64,000 bases of DNA from Maribacter sp. MMG018 (GTDB lineage: Bacteria > Bacteroidota > Bacteroidia > Flavobacteriales > Flavobacteriaceae): NCBI RefSeq assembly GCF_018100785.1, contig NZ_JAGJEC010000001.1, forward strand, positions 682,001-746,000, in the 5' to 3' direction. A program made the position numbers and the translations under genes. Positions 27,803 through 36,613 of the stretch are shown here, in pieces. Numbering within the stretch: position 1 is the stretch's first letter; each line of letters opens with the position of its first letter. The notes below the pieces were generated by a model, which saw only the letters and a program-made list of their open reading frames with translations, searched no databases and was not told where the DNA came from.

Positions 27803-30280
27803 TTACATATCCACTATAATGAATTCAGATCTACGGTTTAGATAGTGCTCTTCTTCAGAACAAGGCACTGATCCATTACATTCGTTCAACAGTTTTTCTT
27901 CACCATAACCCATGGCACTTTCAATTCTGTCGGCAGAAATACCTTGTGATATAATATAGTCTCTTGTTGCTTTGGCCCTTTTGTCCGACAAGTATTTATT
28001 GTAGACGGCACTACCTCGTGAATCTGTGTGTGATTCAATCTTAATAACCATTTCTGGATACTCGTTCATAACGCTTACCAGCTTATCTAGCTCTTTGGCG
28101 GCATCTGTACGAATGTTGAATTTATCAAAATTAAAGTGGATCATCTCCGTTTTAAGTTTTTTGACCCCGTTTTCCAAGGCGATCATTTCGTTCAGTTTTC
28201 TCATTTGAACGTTTGTTGCAACCGTATCGTTATCTATGGTAGCAACTTCTATTTCCTCGTCATGGAAGGTGTCTTGTACGGTTCTGATCTTGTATGTTGT
28301 ATTTGGTTCTAGATCATTAAAACTAAAGCTACCGTCTTCATCAGTTACCGTTTCTTTTAACTTTATGTTGTTTTCATCAAGTAGTTCTACTAAAGCGGTA
28401 GGCATATGGTCTCCCGTAACCAGGTCGGTAACTACACCAGCAATGACATTCTGATTTGTTGGAACCTCCTCTACGACCAACCTCTTAAATGAGTATATAT
28501 CGTCATCTCCTTTTCCTCCGGCCCTGTTAGAGGCAAAATAACCTATTTGTGTTTCTTCATTAACGATATATGAAAAATCATCTTTGTTACTATTTACCGG
28601 TTGGCCAACATTTTTGACCTCCTCGAAACCACCATCTTCGTTAAAGGAGGCCTCATATACATCAAGTCCGCCCATACCAACATAACCGTTAGATGAGAAA
28701 TATAACTTCTTCTCGTTTACGAACGGGAACATTTCTTTTTGTTCTGTATTTATGCTTGGCCCTAAATTTCTAGGCTCTGAAAATTGTCCGTTTTCCAATA
28801 GGTCCACAACAAAAATGTCGGTCTCTCCAATACTGCCAGGCATATCTGATACGAAGTACATTTTTTTGCCGTCGGGACTAATCGCTGGGTGTCCGGTGGA
28901 GTAATTGTCACTGTTAAATGGCACTTCTGTTGCTTCGGTCCATTCTCCATCAACTAGATTGGATTTGTAAATTTTTAAATGATTTACCCCTTTATTGTCA
29001 CGCTTAAGTTTTTTACCATAATTGTTTCGGGTAAAATACATAGTCGTCCTATCTGGGGTAAAAGCTACCGAGGCTTCATGGTATTTAGTGTTTACCTTTT
29101 TTGAAAGCTTTCTTGCATTTACCAACTCTTGTGATTCTTTATTTAATTTAGCGGTATATAGGTCTAGATAAGGTTGGTTGTTCCATTTATATTTTCTGGT
29201 GTTAAAAATAGAGGAGTCGGCAGCGGAAGTAAACACAACCTCATCATCTGTATAAAACACAGGTGAAAAGTCAGAATAAACCGAATTGATATTTAAGTTT
29301 TTAATATCAAACTGGTTGGAAGCACTTAATAATTGGTCTAGAACAGCCTCTCTTTGTTTGTTGTCCATACCAACTACAGAGTTCGATTTCTTTTCGTATA
29401 GGCGCATCAAACGTTTTGCCCTACCGTACTTACCTGTTCCTTTTAAGGTATGGGCGTATTTAAAAATATTCTCGGCAGATAGTTCGTCACCATATTTTTC
29501 ATATAATATGTTGTACCATTTATAGGCATGCTCCATATTGGTATTATAATAGTGTGCATCGCCAGCTTTTTGAAGCACTTCAGGAGAGTAGTTGTAAGGG
29601 TCTTTGTTTAGTGCTTGCTCATAAAGTTCGGCGGCCTCTGCGTACCACATCTTGTTAAAATACTCATCTGCTTTGCTAATAAGCTTGCTTTTTTCCGATG
29701 GATTATTCGAATAGGCCTCTAGAGCCCCAGTGGATGTTTTTGCGTTTTTTTCTGTAGTATCAGCATCAACCACTTCTAACATATCATAAGTTACATTTTC
29801 TATGGCTATGGGCTCCTTTGGTTGTTCACTGTTTATTACGTTCAGGATCCAAATATCTTTCGTGTACCTATTGTCAAATTTAGAATTACAATCGGCAATT
29901 GCTTTTTGCCAAGAAGAGTATTGATTCAGATATACATAATAAAGGTCGTTTTCGGGGTTTTGTATATAGCCGGCTCCAAAACCTTCTTTTTTTAGTTTTT
30001 TTACATGTTTGTCAAGCTTGTTCGGTTTGCTGAAAATACTGGAAATCACATAATACCCGTTTTCTACACCTTTGAGGTTAGATAAGGTTCTTTGTGGAAT
30101 ATTGTTTTCGTTGACCGCGTTTAAAAAGTCCCCACTGTGCGATTCTTCCATTATGGAAGTAGAAGTGTTGTTGGCGGTTATGCCCATGTCTTGTTCTTTC
30201 GAAGACATATCGTTTTCAAAATTCTGGCCGCTGAGATTAAGGGCGACAAGAGAAAAGCAAACTAATAGTATATTTTTCAT
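27803..30280 (-). CDS. OmpA-family envelope protein with SPOR-like, TPR, PD40 and CarboxypepD_reg domains
   Basis: 825 residues, predicted outer-membrane/periplasmic protein that binds peptidoglycan through its C-terminus. Order: signal peptide (MKNILLVCFSLVALNLSGQ); a SPOR-like domain at about 70-150 (NGYYVISSIF, YYVYLNQYSSWQKA, DIWILNV), the same type as the two in the sprD-like protein; TPR-like helices about 195-310 (ADEYFNKMWYAEAAELYEQAL); PD40 beta-propeller repeats about 340-600 (GHPAISPDGKKMYFVSD, FASNRAGGKGDDDIYSF); a CarboxypepD_reg-like domain about 615-690; and OmpA about 710-825 (HFNFDKFNIR, IKIESHTDSRGSAVYNKYLS). The same order is seen in the T9SS-associated PorE group, though here there is no T9SS core gene next to it. 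A gliding/T9SS role is inference. Confidence 0.85.
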   Translation of the reverse strand: MKNILLVCFSLVALNLSGQNFENDMSSKEQDMGITANNTSTSIMEESHSGDFLNAVNENNIPQRTLSNLKGVENGYYVISSIFSKPNKLDKHVKKLKKEGFGAGYIQNPENDLYYVYLNQYSSWQKAIADCNSKFDNRYTKDIWILNVINSEQPKEPIAIENVTYDMLEVVDADTTEKNAKTSTGALEAYSNNPSEKSKLISKADEYFNKMWYAEAAELYEQALNKDPYNYSPEVLQKAGDAHYYNTNMEHAYKWYNILYEKYGDELSAENIFKYAHTLKGTGKYGRAKRLMRLYEKKSNSVVGMDNKQREAVLDQLLSASNQFDIKNLNINSVYSDFSPVFYTDDEVVFTSAADSSIFNTRKYKWNNQPYLDLYTAKLNKESQELVNARKLSKKVNTKYHEASVAFTPDRTTMYFTRNNYGKKLKRDNKGVNHLKIYKSNLVDGEWTEATEVPFNSDNYSTGHPAISPDGKKMYFVSDMPGSIGETDIFVVDLLENGQFSEPRNLGPSINTEQKEMFPFVNEKKLYFSSNGYVGMGGLDVYEASFNEDGGFEEVKNVGQPVNSNKDDFSYIVNEETQIGYFASNRAGGKGDDDIYSFKRLVVEEVPTNQNVIAGVVTDLVTGDHMPTALVELLDENNIKLKETVTDEDGSFSFNDLEPNTTYKIRTVQDTFHDEEIEVATIDNDTVATNVQMRKLNEMIALENGVKKLKTEMIHFNFDKFNIRTDAAKELDKLVSVMNEYPEMVIKIESHTDSRGSAVYNKYLSDKRAKATRDYIISQGISADRIESAMGYGEEKLLNECNGSVPCSEEEHYLNRRSEFIIVDM

Positions 30281-30540
30281 GTTTTGGAAAATCAGTCGAC
30301 AAATGATGTCAATAGGATGGTTAGTTTATAACGCATTTTGACTTAATTCATTATCGAAAATAGGTCTAAACACTATTTTGATTTATTTTTTGTTGTGAAA
30401 GACTTATTTTTTGTCGTGTAGTCCCGTTTCTCTAGTAGGTGACCTTTATGGGTCATGGGAATGTCATACGAAAAAGAAAGGTGTTTTGAGAAAGGGAATG
30501 GCCGTAAAAGTTTGGGAGGCAGATTTTTGACCACAAAAAA
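30281..30540. other. Intergenic region upstream of the OmpA-family gene
   Basis: About 260 bp. No gene supported: the plus-strand frame that crosses it is the complement of tatA. Several T-rich stretches; no exact TAnnTTTG on the minus strand close to 30280. Confidence 0.5.
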
Positions 30541-30562
30541 AACGCTAGCAAAAGTTAGCGTT
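30541..30562 (-). terminator. Terminator after tatA
   Basis: AACGCTA / TAGCGTT stem flanked by A7 on the left and T on the right; 27 bp beyond the tatA stop. Confidence 0.75.
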
Positions 30563-30588
30563 TTTATAATTTTTGAAAGAATAGGGTA

Positions 30589-30774
30589 TTACTCTTTTTT
30601 TGTTTCTTCAGAAACTTCATCTTCTTTTGAAGCGTCTTTAAATTCTTTTATACCACTACCAAGGCCACGCATAAGTTCCGGTATTTTTTTTCCTCCAAAT
30701 AAAAGAAGAACTACCAAGACCACGATTGCAATTTGCCATGGTCCAATTGCCAAAAATATATTTGCTATAGTCAT
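30589..30774 (-). CDS. tatA: Twin-arginine translocase subunit TatA/TatE
   Basis: Pore-forming subunit of the Tat system, which exports folded proteins across the inner membrane. 61 residues, short but normal for Flavobacteriaceae. One N-terminal helix ([20 protein letters not shown]) leads into the diagnostic [22 protein letters not shown] amphipathic helix, then an acidic tail. Exact -7 element at 30797-30804 and a terminator downstream make it a single-gene unit. tatC is not in the window. Confidence 0.95.
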   Translation of the reverse strand: MTIANIFLAIGPWQIAIVVLVVLLLFGGKKIPELMRGLGSGIKEFKDASKEDEVSEETKKE

Positions 30775-30796
30775 ATGAATATCATTTAACGGATAA

Positions 30797-30804
30797 CAAA
30801 TGTA
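30797..30804 (-). promoter_or_regulatory. -7 promoter element for tatA
   Basis: Minus-strand TACATTTG, exact TAnnTTTG, 22 nt upstream of the ATG. Confidence 0.5.
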
Positions 30805-30902
30805 AGAAAAAGTTATTAGTTTGTTGTTAATATTAACCTTAAGTGTTTTTTTATTTGCATTAATAAAAATGGAGAAAATTCAAATGTTGGGTTTCAACCT
30901 AC

Positions 30903-30938
30903 AACATTAAATAATACCTATTGGTATTATTTAATGTT
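30903..30938. repeat. 16-bp perfect inverted repeat
   Basis: Arms AACATTAAATAATACC and GGTATTATTTAATGTT around a TATT loop, pairing without a mismatch. No T-run follows, so it is not a standard terminator. It lies about 130 bp upstream of tatA and 550 bp upstream of the M23 gene. Confidence 0.8.
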
Positions 30939-31477
30939 CTATCTTAAACGGGGTTTTGCTGTATTAAATAAAAGGAACAACCAAATTTGTGGTGCAGGTT
31001 AAGTAGGTTTAAAACAAAGAATAGCCTTATCTGCTCCATCGTTATCTTTTTAGATTATTGGAGTTTATATTGGTATGATGTTCCAAATTAAAAGTTCGAT
31101 GTTTCTAAAATCACATTGCTTAGGCATCTAATGTAGATAAAGGAATAAAAATTTAGCACACTTAACTTGGTGAACAAGCGGATGCTTTGTTAATTTTGAC
31201 CATAGGTTTTTTGTACTACGGCCAAATCTAATTTCACAGATGTATTTGACCAGTAATAGTTGATTAGCCAATGATGTTATGGGGAATTAGCTGTTCATAT
31301 GTTGTAAAGAAAGTTAAATACCACCAAAAACTGCAGAAGAGGACTAGATTGGAACGAATACCAGTCAGCAAGTAAGATTTAAAACCAAAGACGAATAAAA
31401 AACGTACGTAAAGAATAGCAAGACTTTACTTGATGGAATAAATCATTTCAAAGAAGGTCTTAATTAAATTCTAAGCT
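30939..31477. other. Long intergenic stretch without a recognised gene
   Basis: About 540 bp with no coherent frame on either strand and no RNA gene that I recognise. It could be decayed sequence or hold an unannotated small RNA; I see no direct support for either. Confidence 0.5.
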
Positions 31478-31485
31478 TATCTTTG
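31478..31485 (+). promoter_or_regulatory. -7 promoter element for the M23 peptidase gene
   Basis: TATCTTTG, exact TAnnTTTG, ending only 5 nt before the ATG at 31491, which would give an almost leaderless transcript. Confidence 0.45.
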
Positions 31486-31490
31486 TTAGG

Positions 31491-32360
31491 ATGGCCAAAA
31501 AAGTTAAAAAGAGAAAAGAAATAAAGCGAAAGTTACTTCATAAGTATCGTTTGGTGATCCTAAATGAAAGTACTTTTGAAGAAAAGATATCCTTTAAGCT
31601 AAGTAGGTTAAATGTATTTGTGACCGGATCTCTTCTTATGATCGGGCTTATCGGTCTAACCATTTTACTGATCGCCTTTACTCCCCTTAGGGAATACATT
31701 CCGGGGTATTCATCCACAAAACTTAAACGGCAGGCCACAGAGCTAACCTATAAGACAGATTCTCTTGTAAGAACATTAAATTATACCAATAAGTATCTTG
31801 ATAATATCCGCATGGTCTTAAGAGGGGATATAGAGAACAATGAAATTAATAGGGATTCTTTGTTCGAGCAATTTAAGATAGATCCCTCTTCGGTAGACCT
31901 GACCCCGATAAAAGAGGATTCCCTTTTACGGGCAGAGGTTGCTTTAGAGGACAAGTACAATTTGTTCGAAAGATCTACAAGCAAGAAAAACCTGGTCTTG
32001 TTTCCTCCCGTTTCGGGCATGGTATCCATGGGTTATGATTTGGAGAAAAAACATTATGCGGTAGATGTGACCGCCCCTAAGGATACGCCTGTGAAAGCAG
32101 TGGCGAACGGTACCGTTATATTTTCCGAATGGACGGCAGACACCGGTTATGTGATTATAATAGAGCACCAGGGCGGTTTGCTTAGTGTGTATAAGCACAA
32201 TGGCTCTTTGGCCAAGTTTCAAGGAGCGGTCGTTCGTGGCGGAGAAGTAATAGCATCTGTAGGAAATACAGGAGAATATACTACCGGTCCCCATCTTCAT
32301 TTTGAATTATGGGAAGACGGAAACCCTGTTAATCCTCAGGATTTCATTGATTTCAATTAA
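31491..32360 (+). CDS. M23-family metallopeptidase, membrane anchored
   Basis: Predicted zinc endopeptidase acting on peptidoglycan cross-links. 289 residues: a very basic cytoplasmic N-terminus (AKKVKKRKEIKRK), one transmembrane helix at about 43-65 (VFVTGSLLMIGLIGLTILLIAF), a coiled-coil-like stretch, and the M23 (LytM) domain from about 170. Zinc ligands are visible as H188 and D192 in HYAVD and H270 in HLHFE (with H268 as the second motif histidine). Family proteins usually have H-x-G-x-D; here the middle residues are YAV. Followed 4 bp later by the GH3-family gene. An exact -7 element sits very close to the start codon. Confidence 0.9.
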   Translation: MAKKVKKRKEIKRKLLHKYRLVILNESTFEEKISFKLSRLNVFVTGSLLMIGLIGLTILLIAFTPLREYIPGYSSTKLKRQATELTYKTDSLVRTLNYTNKYLDNIRMVLRGDIENNEINRDSLFEQFKIDPSSVDLTPIKEDSLLRAEVALEDKYNLFERSTSKKNLVLFPPVSGMVSMGYDLEKKHYAVDVTAPKDTPVKAVANGTVIFSEWTADTGYVIIIEHQGGLLSVYKHNGSLAKFQGAVVRGGEVIASVGNTGEYTTGPHLHFELWEDGNPVNPQDFIDFN

Positions 32361-32364
32361 GAAC

Positions 32365-33876
32365 ATGTCGTTAAAATCTGTAGCAGCCAAAGTTTTTGCG
32401 CAATTAATAGCTAGTAAAACATCAAGGTGGACCAAGCACCCTTTTGATACCCAAAAAAAGGTGTTTAAGGAATTGATCCATAACGGGGCTAGAACAAAAT
32501 TCGGAAAGGACCATGAATTCGGCAGTATTCGTAGTTATGAGGATTTTGTCGCCAAGGTACCGGTAAGGGATTATGAAGAGCTAAAGCCCTATGTAAATTT
32601 GGTTGTGGAAGGACAACCAGATGTATTATGGCCCGGAAAGCCCATTTATTTTGCGAAGACTTCGGGTACGACCTCTGGGGCAAAATACATTCCGATTACA
32701 AAGGGATCTATAAAAATGCAAGTGGAAGCCTCTAGAAATGCCATTCTTAATTATATACATGAGACGGGAAGGGCAGATTTTGTAGATGGTAAAATGATAT
32801 TTTTGCAGGGAAGCCCGATACTTGAAGATAAAAACGGAATTAAACTGGGGCGCCTTTCAGGAATCTCCGCACATTATGTTCCTAATTATTTACAAAAGAA
32901 TAGACTGCCCAGCTGGGAGACCAATTGTATTGAGGACTGGGAGACGAAAGTGAACCAAATTGTAGAGGAAACAAAGGATGAGGATATGACGGTAATCGCC
33001 GGAATACCTTCATGGGTGCAAATGTATTTTGAAAGATTAAAGGAAAAGACCGATCGGAATATTGGAGAACTGTTCGAGAATTTTGAGCTTTTTATTTTTG
33101 GAGGGGTCAACTATGAACCCTATCGAAAAAAGTTTGAGGAATTAATAGGTAGAAGAGTGGCCAGTATCGAACTTTTTCCTGCAAGTGAAGGCTTTTTCGC
33201 ATATCAAGATTCTCAGACCGAGAAAGGGATGCTCTTGTTGTTGAATTCTGGAATATTTTATGAATTCATTCGGGTAGATGAGTTTTTTAACGAAGACCGA
33301 AAAAGACTTACTTTAAGTGATGTAGAGCTAAACGTCGACTATGTAATGATCATTTCCACCAATGCCGGTCTGTGGGCCTACAATCTTGGAGACACCATTC
33401 GGTTTGTTTCCTTAAAACCGTTTAAAATAGTAGTTTCCGGAAGGGTAAAACACTTTATATCCGCTTTTGGTGAGCACGTAATAGCAAAAGAAGTCGAAGA
33501 AGCCATGATGACGGCAACCAAGAAAACGGATACCAAGGTTAACGAGTTTACCGTAGCTCCTCAAATAACACCGGTAGAAGGAGAACTTCCGTATCATGAA
33601 TGGTTGATAGAATTTGAAAAAATGCCTTCTAACGTAGACCAGTTTGTTCAGATTTTGGACGAGGCGTTGCAAAAACAGAACAGCTATTATTTTGACTTGA
33701 TAGAAGGTAAAGTCTTGCAACAGTTAAAAATAACCCCGATCAAAGAAGGAGGGTTTAGAGACTATATGAAGTCTATTGGAAAGCTAGGAGGGCAAAACAA
33801 GGTGCAGAGATTATCGAATGACCGAAACTTGGCTGATAAATTGAGCAATTTTAAAGTAAATTTGCCTAAAAGTTAA
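32365..33876 (+). CDS. GH3 auxin-responsive-promoter-family protein (acyl-adenylate fold)
   Basis: 503 residues from the ATG at 32365; an upstream in-frame ATG at 32302 would overlap the M23 gene by 59 bp and is less likely. Plant GH3 enzymes join amino acids to hormones through an acyl-adenylate; bacterial members are uncharacterised. Visible: the ATP-binding motif KTSGTTSGAKYIPIT at about 97-111, the middle region FELFIFGGVNYEPYRKKF, ELFPASEGFFAYQ (motif II), and DTIRFVSLKPFKIVVSGRVKHFIS (motif III region). Complete for the family. The pair M23-GH3 is common in Flavobacteriaceae in my recollection, but the substrate here is unknown. Confidence 0.85.
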   Translation: MSLKSVAAKVFAQLIASKTSRWTKHPFDTQKKVFKELIHNGARTKFGKDHEFGSIRSYEDFVAKVPVRDYEELKPYVNLVVEGQPDVLWPGKPIYFAKTSGTTSGAKYIPITKGSIKMQVEASRNAILNYIHETGRADFVDGKMIFLQGSPILEDKNGIKLGRLSGISAHYVPNYLQKNRLPSWETNCIEDWETKVNQIVEETKDEDMTVIAGIPSWVQMYFERLKEKTDRNIGELFENFELFIFGGVNYEPYRKKFEELIGRRVASIELFPASEGFFAYQDSQTEKGMLLLLNSGIFYEFIRVDEFFNEDRKRLTLSDVELNVDYVMIISTNAGLWAYNLGDTIRFVSLKPFKIVVSGRVKHFISAFGEHVIAKEVEEAMMTATKKTDTKVNEFTVAPQITPVEGELPYHEWLIEFEKMPSNVDQFVQILDEALQKQNSYYFDLIEGKVLQQLKITPIKEGGFRDYMKSIGKLGGQNKVQRLSNDRNLADKLSNFKVNLPKS

Positions 33877-33892
33877 AACAAATTATTAATCG

Positions 33893-33900
33893 TAATTTTG
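33893..33900 (+). promoter_or_regulatory. -7 promoter element upstream of the 559-aa gene
   Basis: TAATTTTG, exact TAnnTTTG, 14 nt before the ATG at 33915. Confidence 0.5.
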
Positions 33901-33914
33901 TTGGATATCTTAAT

Positions 33915-35594
33915 ATGGATAAAGCAATTACACCCACTAGGGCCCAAGAATCTACAAATGCCATCGAACGCATGTACATTACCATGCGTCATCTTTTTAA
34001 TAGAGGCTTTTATAAACCGAACGGTGTTTCTGGAGAAGCACTTAAGAATGCGCTTTTGTTGCTCAGACCTGAAATATATGGATCTGTAGGAGAAGAGAGA
34101 ACAGAGCTTAACGGTCTATTATATGTGCTGGATAGGTTGCCAGAGGGCATAGAGCAATGCAGGTTTATAAACCTTACTTCCGACGAGGGTTATGGCATCT
34201 CCCATATACGCCCTATTGTTCCGCCAAAAAGAAGGCGTAATTGTTATCGTATAGATGACGAACAAATGAACATTGAGATTACTAGGGGCCGTTCCGATAT
34301 CTACGACATTCTTACGCATTTGACATTTCTTTTTATAGAATCTGAAAAGATCTGTAAAAAAGTACTCATACCTGAGTCCAATAAAACGGTCAGAGATTGG
34401 CAAAAACTGGAAAATGCCGTTAAAAAGGAAGAATTGGAACAGTCGGAAAGAGAGATTGCCCTAATTCATACCGCCAATATTTTAGGAAGGTCTTTCGAAG
34501 AAATATTGGATGTTTACAATAAACTCAGTACAAAGGAAAATCCGGAAAGATTCCTGAAAATTATTTATTGGTTGGGCAAATTGGCCCTTGACGAAGAATT
34601 GACAGGAGAAAAAAGGGCGATTACCTTTACATCGTTGTTGCGTGAGCGTTTAGGGCATCACATTCACGGTGAAATATGGGCAACTAACATTAAGAACATA
34701 CTTAAAAAGAACAATCTTTTAAGTAGGCCTATCCATATTATTTCTGCCAATATGCACAGTGTCATGAATTCTCTTTTCGCCCAAAAGGCCCTTAAAGATG
34801 AATTTTCCGATTCCGAACCTATAGAAATTTACGAAGCCTTGAGTAGTTCTGGTAACGAACATCTTAGAGACAAGGTAAAAGCTGTGGCGGAAGAAAACGG
34901 TATGATATCTATAGACGACACTTCCGGAACAAACATAGATGTGCAAATATTCGACACTTCTAAATTTAATAAAGAAGTTTGCTCGTATGAATTTTCCAAC
35001 GACAAAGATGTGGAAAAACCTGTTATATTTGTTATGGACTATGCATTTGGGGAACAGGCCTTTGAAACTATAGATGAGCTTCTAAAACCATTTGGAAATA
35101 AGAAGAATGAATCCTTTTTAAATGTTTTATCTGTATCCATAATGGGCAAAGCAGGTATTTTAGAAGGGGGAAAAGGAGATATAATGATTCCTTCTGCCCA
35201 TATTTTTGAAGGAACAGCGGATAATTACCCGTTCGAGAACGAGTTGTGTGCAAAGGATTTTGAAGGATATGGGTTAAAAGTATTCGAAGGCACAATGGTC
35301 ACCGTTTTGGGAACATCGTTACAGAATAGGGATATTCTTGACTTTTTTCACAAATCTACATGGAACGTAATAGGCTTGGAGATGGAAGGGGTGCATTATC
35401 AGAAAGCGATACAATCTGCCTCTAAAATCAGAAAAAGCATTAGAGAAGATGTAAAGGTCAGGTACGCCTATTATGCTTCTGACAATCCATTGGAGACCGG
35501 TAGTACCTTGGCCTCTGGCGGATTAGGGACCACAGGGGTAAAACCCACTTATTTAATAACCGACAAAATATTAAAACAGATATTTAACTCATAA
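33915..35594 (+). CDS. Conserved Bacteroidota protein (DUF6909-like) with nucleoside-phosphorylase-like C-terminus
   Basis: 559 residues, cytoplasmic, no signal peptide. I believe this corresponds to the Bacteroidota family catalogued as DUF6909, from memory only. The first 330 residues are helical and charged with no known motif. The last 200 resemble the PNP/UDP fold: VIFVMDYAFGEQAFETI, a glycine-rich MGKAGILEGGKGDIMIPSAH (compare the G-S-A-G-G / G-D-I-V-I strands of nucleoside phosphorylases), then LEMEG at about 489-492 and YYASDNP at 519-525, which match the M-E-G/A and S-D-x-P positions that bind ribose and base. That resemblance is my reading of motifs. Own -7 element; 1 bp before the Wzz-like gene stop-to-start, so possibly read into the polysaccharide operon. 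Confidence 0.65.
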   Translation: MDKAITPTRAQESTNAIERMYITMRHLFNRGFYKPNGVSGEALKNALLLLRPEIYGSVGEERTELNGLLYVLDRLPEGIEQCRFINLTSDEGYGISHIRPIVPPKRRRNCYRIDDEQMNIEITRGRSDIYDILTHLTFLFIESEKICKKVLIPESNKTVRDWQKLENAVKKEELEQSEREIALIHTANILGRSFEEILDVYNKLSTKENPERFLKIIYWLGKLALDEELTGEKRAITFTSLLRERLGHHIHGEIWATNIKNILKKNNLLSRPIHIISANMHSVMNSLFAQKALKDEFSDSEPIEIYEALSSSGNEHLRDKVKAVAEENGMISIDDTSGTNIDVQIFDTSKFNKEVCSYEFSNDKDVEKPVIFVMDYAFGEQAFETIDELLKPFGNKKNESFLNVLSVSIMGKAGILEGGKGDIMIPSAHIFEGTADNYPFENELCAKDFEGYGLKVFEGTMVTVLGTSLQNRDILDFFHKSTWNVIGLEMEGVHYQKAIQSASKIRKSIREDVKVRYAYYASDNPLETGSTLASGGLGTTGVKPTYLITDKILKQIFNS

Positions 35595-35595
35595 C

Positions 35596-36603
35596 ATGGC
35601 TGATAACAAACCAAATACTGCCTCTAGCTCAGATGAGATAGATTTAGGACAGTTGTTCAAAATGATAGGAAAGGCGGTAGACCGAATAGGTGTCGCTTTT
35701 TTACGGGTATTCCTTTATTTTAAAAAGAATGTACTTATTCTAATTGGACTTCTGGTAGTGGGCGTGGCCATTAGTTATGCACTGAGTTTATTGGTGAGTG
35801 AAAAGTTAAAGACCGAGACTATCGTACGACCTAATTTTGACAGTGAAGATTATGTGTATGATGCCGTTGCGGAAATCCAGGCGAATATTTTAAGTAAAGA
35901 CACCGTATTTTTTGAGAAAATGGGAGTTTCTTTCAAGGACGTAGAAGGATTCAAAATTGATATACAGCCCATTACAGATCCGGAGGAAACAAAGGAAGAG
36001 GCAGAGCAGGAGTTGGAGTACTTAAAAATACTTCAAAACTTTAAGGAAGAAAATTTTGTCGTCGATATTATACGATCAGAACTGACCAAGAAAAGTATAA
36101 TACCACATCGTATTACCTTTACTTATACGGATGCCGAAAAGGGACCTATAGTGGCACAAAAGATATTAGCGTATATTAATAATAATGTTTATTATGATAA
36201 GCTGATTACAATGTTTAGGGAAAATGCCCAGACCCGTATAGAGAAGAACACAGCCCTTATTTCCCAGATAGACAACCTTATCGATAATTATACAAAAACG
36301 CTTGCACAAGATACTGTAGAAAGACCTCAAGGATCGGTATACATGGAAAATGAAAGTGCGCTTAACATAGGGAGTTTACTTTCTTTAAAAAACATGTTTC
36401 TAAAGGAAATAGAAGAAAAGAAAGCCGAACTTGCCGAACAGAACGAGATTTTGAGTATTATAAACATGGGGAATCCCCAAGTCTTTAGAAAACCGTTTTT
36501 CGCCAATAAGTTTTTCTTGATTCCTACCGCTTTGGTGGCTTTATTTTTCGTGATATCCTTTATTCGCTTTTTGAACAGGAAAGCTCAAGAATTGCAGTTA
36601 TAG
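35596..36603 (+). CDS. Wzz/chain-length-determinant-like inner-membrane protein
   Basis: 335 residues. An N-terminal cytoplasmic segment is followed by a transmembrane helix at about 43-66 (NVLILIGLLVVGVAISYAL), a periplasmic region rich in coiled coil (about 205-290, AQTRIEKNTALISQIDNLI and LKEIEEKKAELAEQNEIL) and a second helix at about 305-326 (FLIPTALVALFFVISFI). This two-helix build with a helical periplasmic part is that of polysaccharide co-polymerases controlling glycan chain length. The usual proline-rich motif near the second helix is not obvious. It stands at the head of the rfbBACD genes, which fits. Specific function is inferred. Confidence 0.72.
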   Translation: MADNKPNTASSSDEIDLGQLFKMIGKAVDRIGVAFLRVFLYFKKNVLILIGLLVVGVAISYALSLLVSEKLKTETIVRPNFDSEDYVYDAVAEIQANILSKDTVFFEKMGVSFKDVEGFKIDIQPITDPEETKEEAEQELEYLKILQNFKEENFVVDIIRSELTKKSIIPHRITFTYTDAEKGPIVAQKILAYINNNVYYDKLITMFRENAQTRIEKNTALISQIDNLIDNYTKTLAQDTVERPQGSVYMENESALNIGSLLSLKNMFLKEIEEKKAELAEQNEILSIINMGNPQVFRKPFFANKFFLIPTALVALFFVISFIRFLNRKAQELQL

Positions 36604-36613
36604 AAAAGCACAA

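Noticed and set aside
30455..30778. Plus-strand frame of 107 codons
   Set aside because: It runs antisense through tatA, whose protein sequence is unmistakable.
32302..32364. Longer N-terminus for the GH3-family protein
   Set aside because: It would overlap the end of the M23 coding region, and family-like sequence begins at the ATG at 32365.
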